A DNA stretch of 24,522 bases from Clostridiales bacterium (GTDB lineage Bacteria > Bacillota > Clostridia > Lachnospirales > Lachnospiraceae), in the NCBI GenBank assembly GCA_018374355.1, contig JAHAFI010000041.1, positions 1 to 24,522 of the forward strand, read 5' to 3'. Positions 1 through 8,296 of the stretch are shown piece by piece. Under the pieces are notes generated by a model. That model saw nothing but the letters and a program-made list of their open reading frames with translations. It made no database searches and was not told the origin of the DNA. The stretch's first letter is position 1; every line of letters starts with the position of its first letter. The position numbers were made by a program, and so were the translations under genes.

Positions 1-13
1 GCAACACTTTTGT

Positions 14-27
14 CGAACATGCGTTTG
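14..27. promoter_or_regulatory. LexA/DinR-type SOS box
   Basis: The 14 bases CGAACATGCGTTTG match the Gram-positive LexA consensus CGAACRNRYGTTYC at all but the last position. The site lies at the window edge, and no gene start is visible beside it. The regulated gene is probably to the left and outside the window, but that is inference. A chance match is possible because no -35/-10 pair frames the site convincingly. Confidence 0.45.
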
Positions 28-172
28 TTTTTTGCTTTTCGGGCTGGACACAGCCATTTCTATCCTTGTGCAGAAATGCACTTTTTTACGCTTTCATCTA
101 GGCTATTGAATAACCGAGGATTCTCGCTTGCTATTCCTAAACGGATGAAAAATACATTTTTATATGTATCAG
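28..172. other. Non-coding stretch at window edge
   Basis: I see no gene here. The only structure is a small hairpin at 68-81 (five-pair stem, GAAA loop) followed by six T, which could be a weak plus-strand terminator. A 68-codon open frame across the region has no ribosome binding site, and its product resembles no family I know. Confidence 0.4.
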
Positions 173-204
173 AAAAAAACAGGAGGCTGAGCGCCTCCTG
201 TTCT
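173..204 (-). terminator. Rho-independent terminator of leuA
   Basis: A GC-rich perfect stem (AACAGGAGGC / GCCTCCTGTT, short CTCA loop) lies about 20 bases after the leuA stop. On the minus strand it is followed by seven T. This is a textbook intrinsic terminator and ends the leuA transcript. Confidence 0.92.
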
Positions 205-224
205 CATAAACTTTAATACTTATA

Positions 225-1877
225 CTATCTGTTATTGATTGCAGTCACCAGAGCATCAATAGATGCTTTGATAATATCGGTATCCACGCCAGCTCCCCAT
301 GAAAGAGAACCATCCGGTTTACGGATTCCCACGTAAGCGATAGCTTTGGAGCTTGAACTCTGCTCCAGCGCATGTTCCTGATACGTTACCAAATCGTATT
401 TCAGGTTGTATGCCTTTTTAAGCGCATTGCTTACCGCGTTCAGACGGCCGTTTCCTTCCGCTTCCGTCACGATCACACGGCCGTTGCAGGAAGAAGTAAC
501 CTGAGTGGTGATATGTCCGTTCTGTTTGAAGTGTACTTTTTCCACACTGTAAGGCTTCCGTACGTTTTCGAAGGTAGTCTTGAACAGTTCGAAGATTTCG
601 TCCGGATGAAGCTCTCTGTGGGTATGGTCGGACACTGCTTTTGCAGCGTAGCCCATAGCCTCCCGCATCTTTGCCGGGAGATTGAGACCGAATTTTGTTT
701 CCAGAATGTAACCCACTCCGCCTTTTCCGGACTGGCTGTTGATGCGGATCACATCGGCATCGTAATTTCTTCCCACATCGGTAGGGTCGATCGGCAGATA
801 CGGCACGGTCCAGTGATCCGGGTCTTTTTCGTCAATCCATTTCATGCCCTTCGCAATCGCATCCTGATGGGAACCGGAAAATGCAGCAAATACCAGAGCG
901 CCGCTGTAAGGGCTTCTCTCATCTACCTTCATTCCCGTATATTTTTCATAGCATTCACAGACGTAAGGCATATCGGAGAAATCCAATTCAGGGTCAACAC
1001 CCTGCGCGTACATGTTCATTGCCAGTGTGATGATATCTACGTTTCCGGTACGCTCACCGTTTCCAAAGAGGGTTCCCTCGATACGGTCTGCCCCTGCCAG
1101 AAGACCCAGCTCGGAATCTGCTACGCCGCATCCTCTGTCATTATGGGGATGCAGGGAAACAATGACATTTTCTCTGTATTTCATATTTTCACACATATAC
1201 TCAATCTGGCTGGCGTACACATGGGGCATGGAATGTTCCACGGTTACCGGAAGGTTGATGATCGCTTTTTTATCCGGAGTGGGCTGCCATACGTCCAGCA
1301 CTGCGTTGCATACTTCCAGTGAATATTCCGGTTCTGTTCCGGTAAAGCTCTCCGGGCTGTATTCAAACAGGAAATTGCCCTCAGTCTCCTCTGCCAGCTT
1401 CTTCAGAAGGGCTGCTCCCTCCACTGCAATATTCAGAATCTCTTCTTTGGATTTTCTGAATACCTGCTCTCTCTGGCTGACGGATGTGGAGTTGTATACG
1501 TGGATGATTGCTTTCGGCGCACCCTTCACCGCCTCGAAGGTCTTACGGATAATATGCTCTCTGGCCTGTGTAAGTACCTGAATCGTAACATCCTCCGGAA
1601 TCAGGTTCTGCTCAATAAGCGCTCTCAAAAAATCATACTCTGTCTCGGAAGCTGCCGGGAAACCAACCTCGATTTCTTTAAAACCGATTTTAACCAGCAG
1701 TTTGAAAAATTCAATTTTCTGTTCCAGACTCATGGGAATCACCAGAGCCTGATTACCGTCCCGAAGATCCACGCTGCACCAGATGGGGGCTTTTTCCACA
1801 GATTCCTTCTCTGCCCATTTCATGCAGCTTACCGGGGGCATATAATACTGTTTTACATATTTTTTGTGATTCATCAT
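225..1877 (-). CDS. leuA: 2-isopropylmalate synthase
   Basis: It condenses acetyl-CoA with 2-oxoisovalerate, the first committed step of leucine synthesis, in the cytoplasm. The 550-residue length fits the longer (type 2, yeast/Corynebacterium-like) LeuA form. The TIM-barrel signatures are visible: the metal-binding DLRDGNQ motif at residues 37-43 and HPHNDRG at 243-249. The last ~125 residues form the leucine-binding regulatory domain expected of LeuA. The chosen ATG follows GGAGG at about ten bases; the adjacent second ATG is an equally possible start. It is transcribed alone from a T-box leader with a leucine-type specifier and ends at an intrinsic terminator. Attenuation by uncharged tRNA-Leu and feedback by leucine are therefore both expected. 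leuB is not nearby. Confidence 0.96.
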   Translation of the reverse strand: MMNHKKYVKQYYMPPVSCMKWAEKESVEKAPIWCSVDLRDGNQALVIPMSLEQKIEFFKLLVKIGFKEIEVGFPAASETEYDFLRALIEQNLIPEDVTIQVLTQAREHIIRKTFEAVKGAPKAIIHVYNSTSVSQREQVFRKSKEEILNIAVEGAALLKKLAEETEGNFLFEYSPESFTGTEPEYSLEVCNAVLDVWQPTPDKKAIINLPVTVEHSMPHVYASQIEYMCENMKYRENVIVSLHPHNDRGCGVADSELGLLAGADRIEGTLFGNGERTGNVDIITLAMNMYAQGVDPELDFSDMPYVCECYEKYTGMKVDERSPYSGALVFAAFSGSHQDAIAKGMKWIDEKDPDHWTVPYLPIDPTDVGRNYDADVIRINSQSGKGGVGYILETKFGLNLPAKMREAMGYAAKAVSDHTHRELHPDEIFELFKTTFENVRKPYSVEKVHFKQNGHITTQVTSSCNGRVIVTEAEGNGRLNAVSNALKKAYNLKYDLVTYQEHALEQSSSSKAIAYVGIRKPDGSLSWGAGVDTDIIKASIDALVTAINNR

Positions 1878-1962
1878 CGCTTTTTGTCCTCCACTTTTCC
1901 TTTACTTCTTTTTCGCTCAGGTCGGATTTTTTGTATCGCAGAAAACAGCGCTTCTTTATAAT

Positions 1963-2275
1963 ACAAAAAATCCTTCGTCCCCCAACTTTCGTTAAGAGAC
2001 GAAGGACGATCTTTTTATCCTGCGCGGTACCACTCTTTTTCATGAATTACTTCATGCACTCTGACAGATACGGGTGTCAAGCACCTTATATCCTTCCCTG
2101 TGATAACGGTAGGGATTCCGTCTACGCCTACTTGAAAATCCTTGAAAATTTTCTTTCGGGCAGCTGCTCCAAGGTCAGTTCCAAATGTTCCTTCTGCTGT
2201 TTTCCACCAGCCAACAGCTCTCTGTGTTCCGTCTCATCTGTACTCTTCCTCTTCAACACTTTATCCTGTTTATGT
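1963..2275 (-). promoter_or_regulatory. T-box leader of leuA, probably sensing tRNA-Leu
   Basis: The minus strand carries the conserved T-box core AGTGGTACCGCG (about 2022-2034). It is followed by a terminator stem (GTCCTTCGTC at about 1998-2007 with GGACGAAGGA at 1971-1980) and a T run. Upstream is a Stem I region with AGATGA and GGCTGGTGG-like elements. In the presumed specifier loop (GGAACTGACCTTGGAG) the codon CTG at 2176-2178 reads leucine, which fits the downstream leuA. Uncharged tRNA-Leu should stabilise the antiterminator and switch leuA on. The T-box identity is seen directly. The specifier position is inferred from the usual spacing and was not folded computationally. Confidence 0.93.
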
Positions 2276-2281
2276 GTTAAT

Positions 2282-2310
2282 ACCTTATCATGATTCCCGG
2301 TCACTGTCAA
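2282..2310 (-). promoter_or_regulatory. Candidate sigma-A promoter for the leuA T-box
   Basis: A perfect -35 TTGACA (2305-2310) is followed after 17 bases by TAAGGT (2282-2287), a modest -10. The -35 lies inside the last codons of the molybdenum-subunit gene, whose stop is at 2288-2290, so the promoter overlaps the upstream gene. The predicted start just precedes Stem I of the T-box. Confidence 0.6.
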
Positions 2311-4579
2311 TCATTTTCATCAAAATCTTTTCCGGCGTGATGGGAAGTTCACGGAACCAGTGGCCTGTTGCGTTGTAAATGGCATGGGCGATAGCCGGAG
2401 CCGGGGTGTTGATCACTACCTCACCGATGGATTTTGCACCAAAGGGTCCGGTCTGTTCATAGCTGCTCTCAAATTCCACCTGAATCCTTCCTACGTCCTG
2501 ACGGCAGGGAATTTTGTACTGCATCAGGGAATTCTCCCATACTTTTCCTTTTTCACTGTACCGGACATCCTCGAAAAGCGCCATTCCGATACCCTGACCG
2601 ATACCGCCCTCGGTCTGTACTCTTGCCAGATGAGGGTTGATGGGTGTTCCGCAGTCTACTACTCCCACGAAATTCACCATTTCCACTGCGCCGGTTTCTT
2701 TGTCCAGCTCGATTTCTGCCATACCCACCATGAATGGCGGCGGGGACACCGGGGAGGAATGGCTGACAGTTACTTCCAATGCCCCGCAGAAGCCGCACTG
2801 GGAAGCGTAAGCCAGATCACCGAGAGATTTTTCTTCACCGTTTGTCAGATTTTTCACTTTCTTTCCGTCGAATTCAAGTTCTTCTGCTGTGCAGTTCAAA
2901 AGCTGCGCGCCGTATTCCATGATTTTTTCACGCATTTTTTCACTGGCCTTTTCCACCGCTTTTCCGGTAACATAGGTGGTACTGGATGCATAGGAGCCGG
3001 AATCATAGGGTGATGTATCGGTGTCTGCCGGACGGACTGTGATGTTTTCCAGATCGCATTCCATACATTCTGCGGCAATCTGGGCAAGGATTGTATCGCA
3101 TCCCGTTCCCATATCCGCTGAACCGATCAGCAGGGTATAGAAGCCTTCGTCATTGATCTTCAAGGTAGCTGAACCTACGTCCACGCCGGAAATACCGGAG
3201 CCCTGCATGGTCATGGCAGCGCCTACGCTTCGCACTTTTCCATTTCCCATATCTTTGCAGGGGAATTTTTCGTCCCAATTCATCAGTTCCTTTGCCTTCA
3301 GCAGACATTTATCCAGTGCACAGGAGGTCGCTGTTTCCCCGTAGTAAGCGGGCATTACATCCCCTTCCCGTACCATATTTCTCAAACGGATTTCCAGAGG
3401 ATCTATCTGCAGACGGGCTGCCAGTTCGTTGATGGCTGATTCCACCGCAAAGCACCCTTGCGTTGCCCCATAGCCTCTGTACGCTCCTGCTGACATACGG
3501 TTGGTGTAAACCACATCATACGCAAAGCGGTACGCTTCCAGATCCCTGTACAGGGGAATGGTTTTGTGGCCGGAAAGACCGACGGTTGTAGGGCCATGCT
3601 CGCCGTATGCACCTGTATTGGACAGGGTATATACATCAATGGCTTTTAATTTTCCTGTTTTGTCTGCACCGACCCGCACATGAATCTCCATGGCATGGCG
3701 GGGGGAGGATGCGATCTGGGACTCTACTCTGCTGAAAATCATTTTGGCAGGTTTTCCCGTCATCCATGTGACAAATGCCGGATATACTTCCGACACACTG
3801 GTCTGTTTTGCCCCAAAGCCGCCGCCGATTCTTGGTTTGGTCACACGGATTTTGTGTTTCGGTATATTCAGGGCATTTGCAATTACACGGCGCACATGGA
3901 AAACAATCTGTGTGGAGCTGACGATATTCAGCCTTCCGTTGTGATCCATGTAAGTATAGGTGCGGAAGGTTTCCATCATGGCCTGCTGGTTAGCTTTGGT
4001 ACGGTACACATGGTCTACTACGATATCGCTGTCTGCCAGAACCTTTTCGATTTCACCCTTCTCCTCGCTGCCCTTCGAGCAAAGATTTCTCTTGTTATCC
4101 GCTCCCACATCTGCAAGGGAACGCCAGTTGTCCTCCGGATGTACCAGAATCGGCCCATCCAGCGCTTCATGAGGATCAAGCACCGCTTCCAGCACCTGAT
4201 ATTTTACTTTGATCATCTTCAGCGCTTTATCCACGGAGGCTTCATCAGTTCCGGCAACAATAGCAACCGGATCTCCCACGAAACGTACTCTCCGGTCCAG
4301 AATCAGGCGATCGTAGGGGCTGGGCTCCGGATACGTCTGTCCTGCCAGAGTAAAGCGGTTCTGGGGTACGTCTTTGTATGTATAAACTCCTTCAATTCCT
4401 TTTACAAGAAATGCCTTCTCGGTCTGAATCTCCTCAATCAGCGCATGGGCGTGTGGACTTCTCAGAACCTTGACGATCAGGCAGTCCTTCGGCGCAATAT
4501 CATTGACATAGACCGGTTTTCCTTTCACCAGAGCCATGGCATCTGTCTTCATCACCGGCTGATTTACATATTTATTCAT
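2288..4579 (-). CDS. xdhA: Molybdopterin-binding subunit of a xanthine dehydrogenase-family hydroxylase
   Basis: This is the catalytic subunit of a three-part molybdenum hydroxylase. At 763 residues it is close to E. coli XdhA. The N-terminal aldehyde oxidase/xanthine dehydrogenase a/b hammerhead domain spans about residues 15-130, and molybdopterin-binding domains follow. Visible family motifs are GGGFGAKQ, AYRGYGATQ and, near the C terminus, FGAKSIGE, whose Glu (about residue 720) corresponds to the catalytic base. Its ATG overlaps the 2Fe-2S subunit stop by four bases, with GGGGG upstream, so translation is probably coupled. Purine oxidation is the likeliest role. The substrate cannot be read from sequence, and nicotinate- or aldehyde-type activity is possible. 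No cofactor maturation gene (xdhC-like chaperone, mocA) is adjacent. Confidence 0.88.
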   Translation of the reverse strand: MNKYVNQPVMKTDAMALVKGKPVYVNDIAPKDCLIVKVLRSPHAHALIEEIQTEKAFLVKGIEGVYTYKDVPQNRFTLAGQTYPEPSPYDRLILDRRVRFVGDPVAIVAGTDEASVDKALKMIKVKYQVLEAVLDPHEALDGPILVHPEDNWRSLADVGADNKRNLCSKGSEEKGEIEKVLADSDIVVDHVYRTKANQQAMMETFRTYTYMDHNGRLNIVSSTQIVFHVRRVIANALNIPKHKIRVTKPRIGGGFGAKQTSVSEVYPAFVTWMTGKPAKMIFSRVESQIASSPRHAMEIHVRVGADKTGKLKAIDVYTLSNTGAYGEHGPTTVGLSGHKTIPLYRDLEAYRFAYDVVYTNRMSAGAYRGYGATQGCFAVESAINELAARLQIDPLEIRLRNMVREGDVMPAYYGETATSCALDKCLLKAKELMNWDEKFPCKDMGNGKVRSVGAAMTMQGSGISGVDVGSATLKINDEGFYTLLIGSADMGTGCDTILAQIAAECMECDLENITVRPADTDTSPYDSGSYASSTTYVTGKAVEKASEKMREKIMEYGAQLLNCTAEELEFDGKKVKNLTNGEEKSLGDLAYASQCGFCGALEVTVSHSSPVSPPPFMVGMAEIELDKETGAVEMVNFVGVVDCGTPINPHLARVQTEGGIGQGIGMALFEDVRYSEKGKVWENSLMQYKIPCRQDVGRIQVEFESSYEQTGPFGAKSIGEVVINTPAPAIAHAIYNATGHWFRELPITPEKILMKMIDSDRES

Positions 4580-5046
4580 TCGTCCGCCCCCTTTTCTTCC
4601 CGATATCTGAGATAATTTTCCACTGCCCGAAGCTGTCCCTCATAGCCGGAACAACGGCAGAGATTTCCTGAAAGATATTCCAGAATCTCATCAGTTGTGG
4701 GATGGGGATTTTCCCGCAGCATGGCAATGATGTTCATCATCATTCCCGGATTACAGAAACCGCACTGCTCCGCTCCCTGCCCTGCGATAAAAGAGCCAAT
4801 CTCCTCTGCTTCTTTTTGCAGGCCTTCCAGTGTATCCACCCGGCAGCCTTCCGCTCTGGCTGCCAGCACACTGCAGGACAATACCGGTTTTTCATTTAAA
4901 AACACGGTACACAGACCGCAGTTTGAGGTCTCACAGCCGCATTTTACACTGTAACAGCCAAGATCCCGTACCAGATTCAGCAGTATGGTATCCGGACGGA
5001 TCTCCGCTTCTGTCTTTTTCCCGTTAAGCGTGAACTGTATTTTCAT
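4576..5046 (-). CDS. xdhC: 2Fe-2S subunit of the molybdenum hydroxylase
   Basis: It carries electrons between the molybdenum and FAD subunits. At 156 residues it has the two clusters typical of the family. The plant-type ferredoxin cluster is ligated by Cys38, Cys43, Cys46 and Cys58 (GCETSNCGLC...SC). The helical C-terminal cluster uses Cys95, Cys98, Cys130 and Cys132 (CGFC...CRC). The ATG follows AGGAGG at five bases and overlaps the FAD-subunit gene by 23 bases, with a further 4-base overlap into the molybdenum subunit. The three genes therefore form one tight operon. The symbol follows the E. coli xdhABC scheme; in other schemes xdhC names a maturation factor. Confidence 0.92.
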   Translation of the reverse strand: MKIQFTLNGKKTEAEIRPDTILLNLVRDLGCYSVKCGCETSNCGLCTVFLNEKPVLSCSVLAARAEGCRVDTLEGLQKEAEEIGSFIAGQGAEQCGFCNPGMMMNIIAMLRENPHPTTDEILEYLSGNLCRCSGYEGQLRAVENYLRYREEKGADE

Positions 5047-5833
5047 CTGAACCTCCTGTCTGCATACATGCCCGTTTTACTAGGGTTTCCGCCAGCAATT
5101 TTCTGTACTGGGCAGAGCCTCTCATATTGGAGCCTGTGGTGATCTTTTCACTCACGTACGCTGCAAATTTTAAGATTTCTTCCTGATCGGGCTCTTTTCC
5201 CAGAAGATGGTTTTCATCGAGGATCACCACCGCTCTTTGGGGGCGGGCTCCAACGACGGCTCTCCACTCACCGTCCACATAGCTGACAGCGCAGGTCAGA
5301 ACAGGGAAATCCGTCTTTGTATTTCTTCTGGAAAGGTAGGCCATGCGGAGCGGTTTTTTCTTCACAATGATACGGACAATAATATCTCTGTCCGGCTTTC
5401 TCACCGCATATTCCTCCAAAGGAAGGATTCCTCCCTTATAAAGCTCCACATAGCTGTCCATCGCCAGAAACATGGTCAGGACATCGGAAAAACCGTACCT
5501 TCCGTAAATGCTGCCCCCTACAGTGGCAAGATTTCGAAACTGTACGCCTACGATGTGGCGAAGGCTCTCTTTCACAGCCCCTTTTGTGTATCCGTGCAAT
5601 CCGGGATTCGTTTCCAACTGGCGGAGAGTTACCATCCCTCCGATGGAAAATTCCTCTTCTGTCTCTTCTATAGTATCCAGTCCCAGCCCGGAGATATCGA
5701 TGGCTTTATTTACATTTCCTTTTCCGAGACGAAGCCACATCATGCCGCCGATCAGCCGGTTGCTCTTTTTCTGATTCCACTGATAAGCCTGTTCCAGACT
5801 TTCTGCTTTTGCATATTCTTTGATGGTAAGCAT
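5024..5833 (-). CDS. xdhB: FAD-binding subunit of the molybdenum hydroxylase
   Basis: First gene of the operon, 269 residues. The PCMH-type FAD domain is recognised by RLIGGMMWLRLG near residues 27-38 and ATVGGSIYGRYGFSD near 105-119. These occupy the places of the usual FAD pyrophosphate loops (IGG.T.L and TxGGN). The C-terminal ~100 residues fit the CO dehydrogenase flavoprotein C-terminal domain. FAD would pass electrons to NAD+ or another acceptor. The second loop departs from the common GGNIAxASPxGD form (Tyr-Gly-Arg-Tyr replaces it), which is seen in shorter clostridial homologues but could alter acceptor use. The start follows GGGAGG. Upstream there are only 34 bases before a terminator-like hairpin, so the operon promoter is not obvious. 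Confidence 0.85.
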   Translation of the reverse strand: MLTIKEYAKAESLEQAYQWNQKKSNRLIGGMMWLRLGKGNVNKAIDISGLGLDTIEETEEEFSIGGMVTLRQLETNPGLHGYTKGAVKESLRHIVGVQFRNLATVGGSIYGRYGFSDVLTMFLAMDSYVELYKGGILPLEEYAVRKPDRDIIVRIIVKKKPLRMAYLSRRNTKTDFPVLTCAVSYVDGEWRAVVGARPQRAVVILDENHLLGKEPDQEEILKFAAYVSEKITTGSNMRGSAQYRKLLAETLVKRACMQTGGSDENTVHA

Positions 5834-5867
5834 TGATTTCCTCCCTTTTATTTTTTATGGACGCACG

Positions 5868-5904
5868 AAAAAAGAGCATGGAAGGTAGTTTCTATACTCT
5901 TTTT
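5868..5904. terminator. Bidirectional terminator-like hairpin between yicI and xdhB
   Basis: The arms AAAAAAGAGCATG and TATACTCTTTTT form an A/T-flanked stem with T runs on both strands. On the minus strand it lies just after the yicI stop and should separate yicI from the xdh operon. Some readthrough into xdhB is possible because no strong xdh promoter is visible. Confidence 0.65.
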
Positions 5905-5917
5905 CCGGCGTGTCCTT

Positions 5918-8245
5918 TCACACATAGCTGATTTCAATCGTTCCTTCTTTATCCGTTAGGACGGTCTCCCTCTTTTCCTGTCCCCGGAATACTTCGATTT
6001 TCATAGGCGTATGGGCTTTTTCCGTCCATACACGAATCACACCATTCTCATTAGACGCATAAATGGTATTTACTGTTTTTCCGTGAATATCCGGGATTTT
6101 TGCAGAGACCGTCTTCCCTTCATCCAATTGATAGATGCGGACTGCTGCCCGGTCGCTGTAATCGTAATCCGGCTTTTCCTCATTATTTCCCAGCACCAGT
6201 ATGGTATTTGGCCGCACATACAATGGCAGGGAAAAATAGTCATAACTGCCCCGATACCATCTTCCGCCTTCCTTCGCTTCCCCCGTGAGAAGATCTGTCC
6301 AGATGCCATTCGGAAGATAGTATTCTGCCTCATGATCCTCCCGGAATACGGGAGCCACCATAAGCGCATCTCCCAGCATGTACTGCTGGTCCAGATATTT
6401 TGCCGCCGGGTCGGTGGGATATTCAAATACCATGGGACGCATCACCGGAGTTCCCTCCTCATGTGCTTCCACGGCTTTCTGATAAATATACGGCATGAGA
6501 CGGCATTTCAGGTTTGTAAAGAATTTCGTTACCCGACAGGCCTCCTCGTCAAAGAGCCAAGGCACACGGTAGCTTCCCGAACCGTGGAGACGGCTGTGGG
6601 TGGACAGCAATCCGAAAGCAGTCCAACGTTTGTACAAATCAGGTTCAGCCGTACTCTCAAATCCTGAAATATCATGGCTCCAGAAAGAAAATCCGCTCAT
6701 AGCAAAGGATAAACCGCCGCGGAGGGTTTCCGCCATGGACGGATAATTTGCAGAACAGTCACCGCCCCAGTGTACCGGGAATTTCTGGCCTCCCACAGTT
6801 GCACTTCTCGCAAATAGAACAGCCTCATTTTCTCCTTTGTATGTTTCTAAAAGTTCAAATACCGCTTTATTGTAAAGGTATGTATAATAGTTGTGCATCG
6901 CATACGGATCGCTTCCGTCAAAATACGTTACATCTACAGGAATGCGCTCTCCAAAATCCGTTTTAAAGCAGTCCACACCGCAGTCCAGCACGGTTTTCAG
7001 CTTATCTGTATACCAGACCACGGCATCGGGATTGGTGAAATCCACCAGACCCATGCCGGCCTGCCAGTTATCGGTCTGCCAGACACCTCTTTGATCCGCA
7101 CGTTTCAGCAGGTATCCGTTTTTTACACCCTCCCGGAAAAATTCCGTTCCCTGTGCAATATACGGATTGATCCATACGCAGATTTTCAGACCCTTTTCGT
7201 GATATTTTTTCAGAGTGGATCGGATATCCGGGAAAAATCGCTTGTCCCAAGTAAAATCGCACCAGTGGAATTCCTGCATCCAAAAACAGTCAAAATGGAA
7301 TACATGGAGAGGAATATCACGCTCATTCATTCCATCTATAAAGGATGTGGTGGTTTCTTCATCATAATTTGTTGTAAAGGAAGTAGAAAGCCACAGTCCG
7401 AAAGACCATGCCGGAGGCAGCGCAGGTTTCCCGGTCAGTCCTGTATATTCCCGCATAATTTCTTTCGGAGTCGGTCCGTGGAAAATATAAAACCGGATTC
7501 TTTCTCCCGGAACGGAAAATCCCACATATTCTACCTTCTCGCTGGCCACTTCAAAGGAAACCCGGTCGCTGCTGTCCACCAGAACACCGTAACCGCAGTT
7601 TGTCATATAAAATGGAATCGATTTGTAGGCAACCTGTGAAGAAGTACCTCCATCTTCATTCCATGTATTCACGACCTGACCATTTTTTACAAATGCCGTG
7701 AACCGTTCTCCCAGACCATAAACACATTCGCCCGGCTGTAAGGATAATTCACTGACCATATAGGGCTGATAGTTTTCTGTCAAATAATTTTCTTCCGGGA
7801 ACATAGTAGCCGTTTTCCGGTTCCACCTCATATATCCCAGATTGTGGAATCCGCTTCCGGTCAGTACTTTTCCGTCCGCTTCAACGGTATAGGCAAACTC
7901 TTTCCGTTTTACACGGACCTGCACTTTTCCGGTATCCATAAGTGCTTCTTCTTCCGTGATATCCACCGTTACCTCTTCATAGATTGCTTCCGTTTTTTCG
8001 AAAGAAGGTGCATGATTTTCGTACGCCTCATAATGCCATGCTTCCACAGAAATCGTATCCTGTGTATGGGCTGTGAATTCCAGCGTGATCGTCGGCAGGT
8101 TCAAGGTCATTCCTCTGTTTTCAATTTTTCTTGTCGGCGCAAGGATACGCATGCCTCCCGGAATCTTTTCCACTTCATAGGCTTCCATCGCATAGCAGGG
8201 ATGAGCTTTTTCGCTGGAAAGCCAGTAACCTTCTGTAAATTTCAT
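5918..8245 (-). CDS. yicI: Alpha-xylosidase / alpha-glucosidase, GH31
   Basis: It hydrolyses terminal alpha-xylosyl residues (for example isoprimeverose from xyloglucan). The close family model is E. coli YicI (772 residues; here 775), with similarity along the full length. Seen in sequence: the N-terminal beta-sandwich with VYGLGERFTA (about 175-184), the barrel start PPAWSFGLWLSTSF (277-290), the catalytic nucleophile Asp430 in KTDFGERIP and the acid/base Asp496 in HWGGDC. There is no signal peptide, so it acts in the cytoplasm on imported oligosaccharides. The ATG follows GGGAGG. It lies 51 bases after the M32 peptidase gene with no terminator between them, so co-transcription with the upstream genes is likely. 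No transporter or xylose genes adjoin it, so the exact substrate is inferred from the family. Confidence 0.93.
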   Translation of the reverse strand: MKFTEGYWLSSEKAHPCYAMEAYEVEKIPGGMRILAPTRKIENRGMTLNLPTITLEFTAHTQDTISVEAWHYEAYENHAPSFEKTEAIYEEVTVDITEEEALMDTGKVQVRVKRKEFAYTVEADGKVLTGSGFHNLGYMRWNRKTATMFPEENYLTENYQPYMVSELSLQPGECVYGLGERFTAFVKNGQVVNTWNEDGGTSSQVAYKSIPFYMTNCGYGVLVDSSDRVSFEVASEKVEYVGFSVPGERIRFYIFHGPTPKEIMREYTGLTGKPALPPAWSFGLWLSTSFTTNYDEETTTSFIDGMNERDIPLHVFHFDCFWMQEFHWCDFTWDKRFFPDIRSTLKKYHEKGLKICVWINPYIAQGTEFFREGVKNGYLLKRADQRGVWQTDNWQAGMGLVDFTNPDAVVWYTDKLKTVLDCGVDCFKTDFGERIPVDVTYFDGSDPYAMHNYYTYLYNKAVFELLETYKGENEAVLFARSATVGGQKFPVHWGGDCSANYPSMAETLRGGLSFAMSGFSFWSHDISGFESTAEPDLYKRWTAFGLLSTHSRLHGSGSYRVPWLFDEEACRVTKFFTNLKCRLMPYIYQKAVEAHEEGTPVMRPMVFEYPTDPAAKYLDQQYMLGDALMVAPVFREDHEAEYYLPNGIWTDLLTGEAKEGGRWYRGSYDYFSLPLYVRPNTILVLGNNEEKPDYDYSDRAAVRIYQLDEGKTVSAKIPDIHGKTVNTIYASNENGVIRVWTEKAHTPMKIEVFRGQEKRETVLTDKEGTIEISYV

Positions 8246-8296
8246 AACAACAAATCCTCCCGTTTTTTATTGCCTTGCTTTACCCCTGTTCGTCTG

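Noticed and set aside
10..216. 68-codon plus-strand frame at the left edge
   Set aside because: It runs through the leuA terminator hairpin and has no ribosome binding site.
372..1322. Long plus-strand open frame opposite leuA
   Set aside because: It lies wholly antisense to leuA, which has full family motifs, T-box control and a terminator. The frame has no ribosome binding site and is a codon-bias shadow.
3680..4615. 311-codon plus-strand frame opposite the molybdenum-subunit gene
   Set aside because: Antisense shadow of a well-supported gene. The product resembles no protein family and has no start signal.
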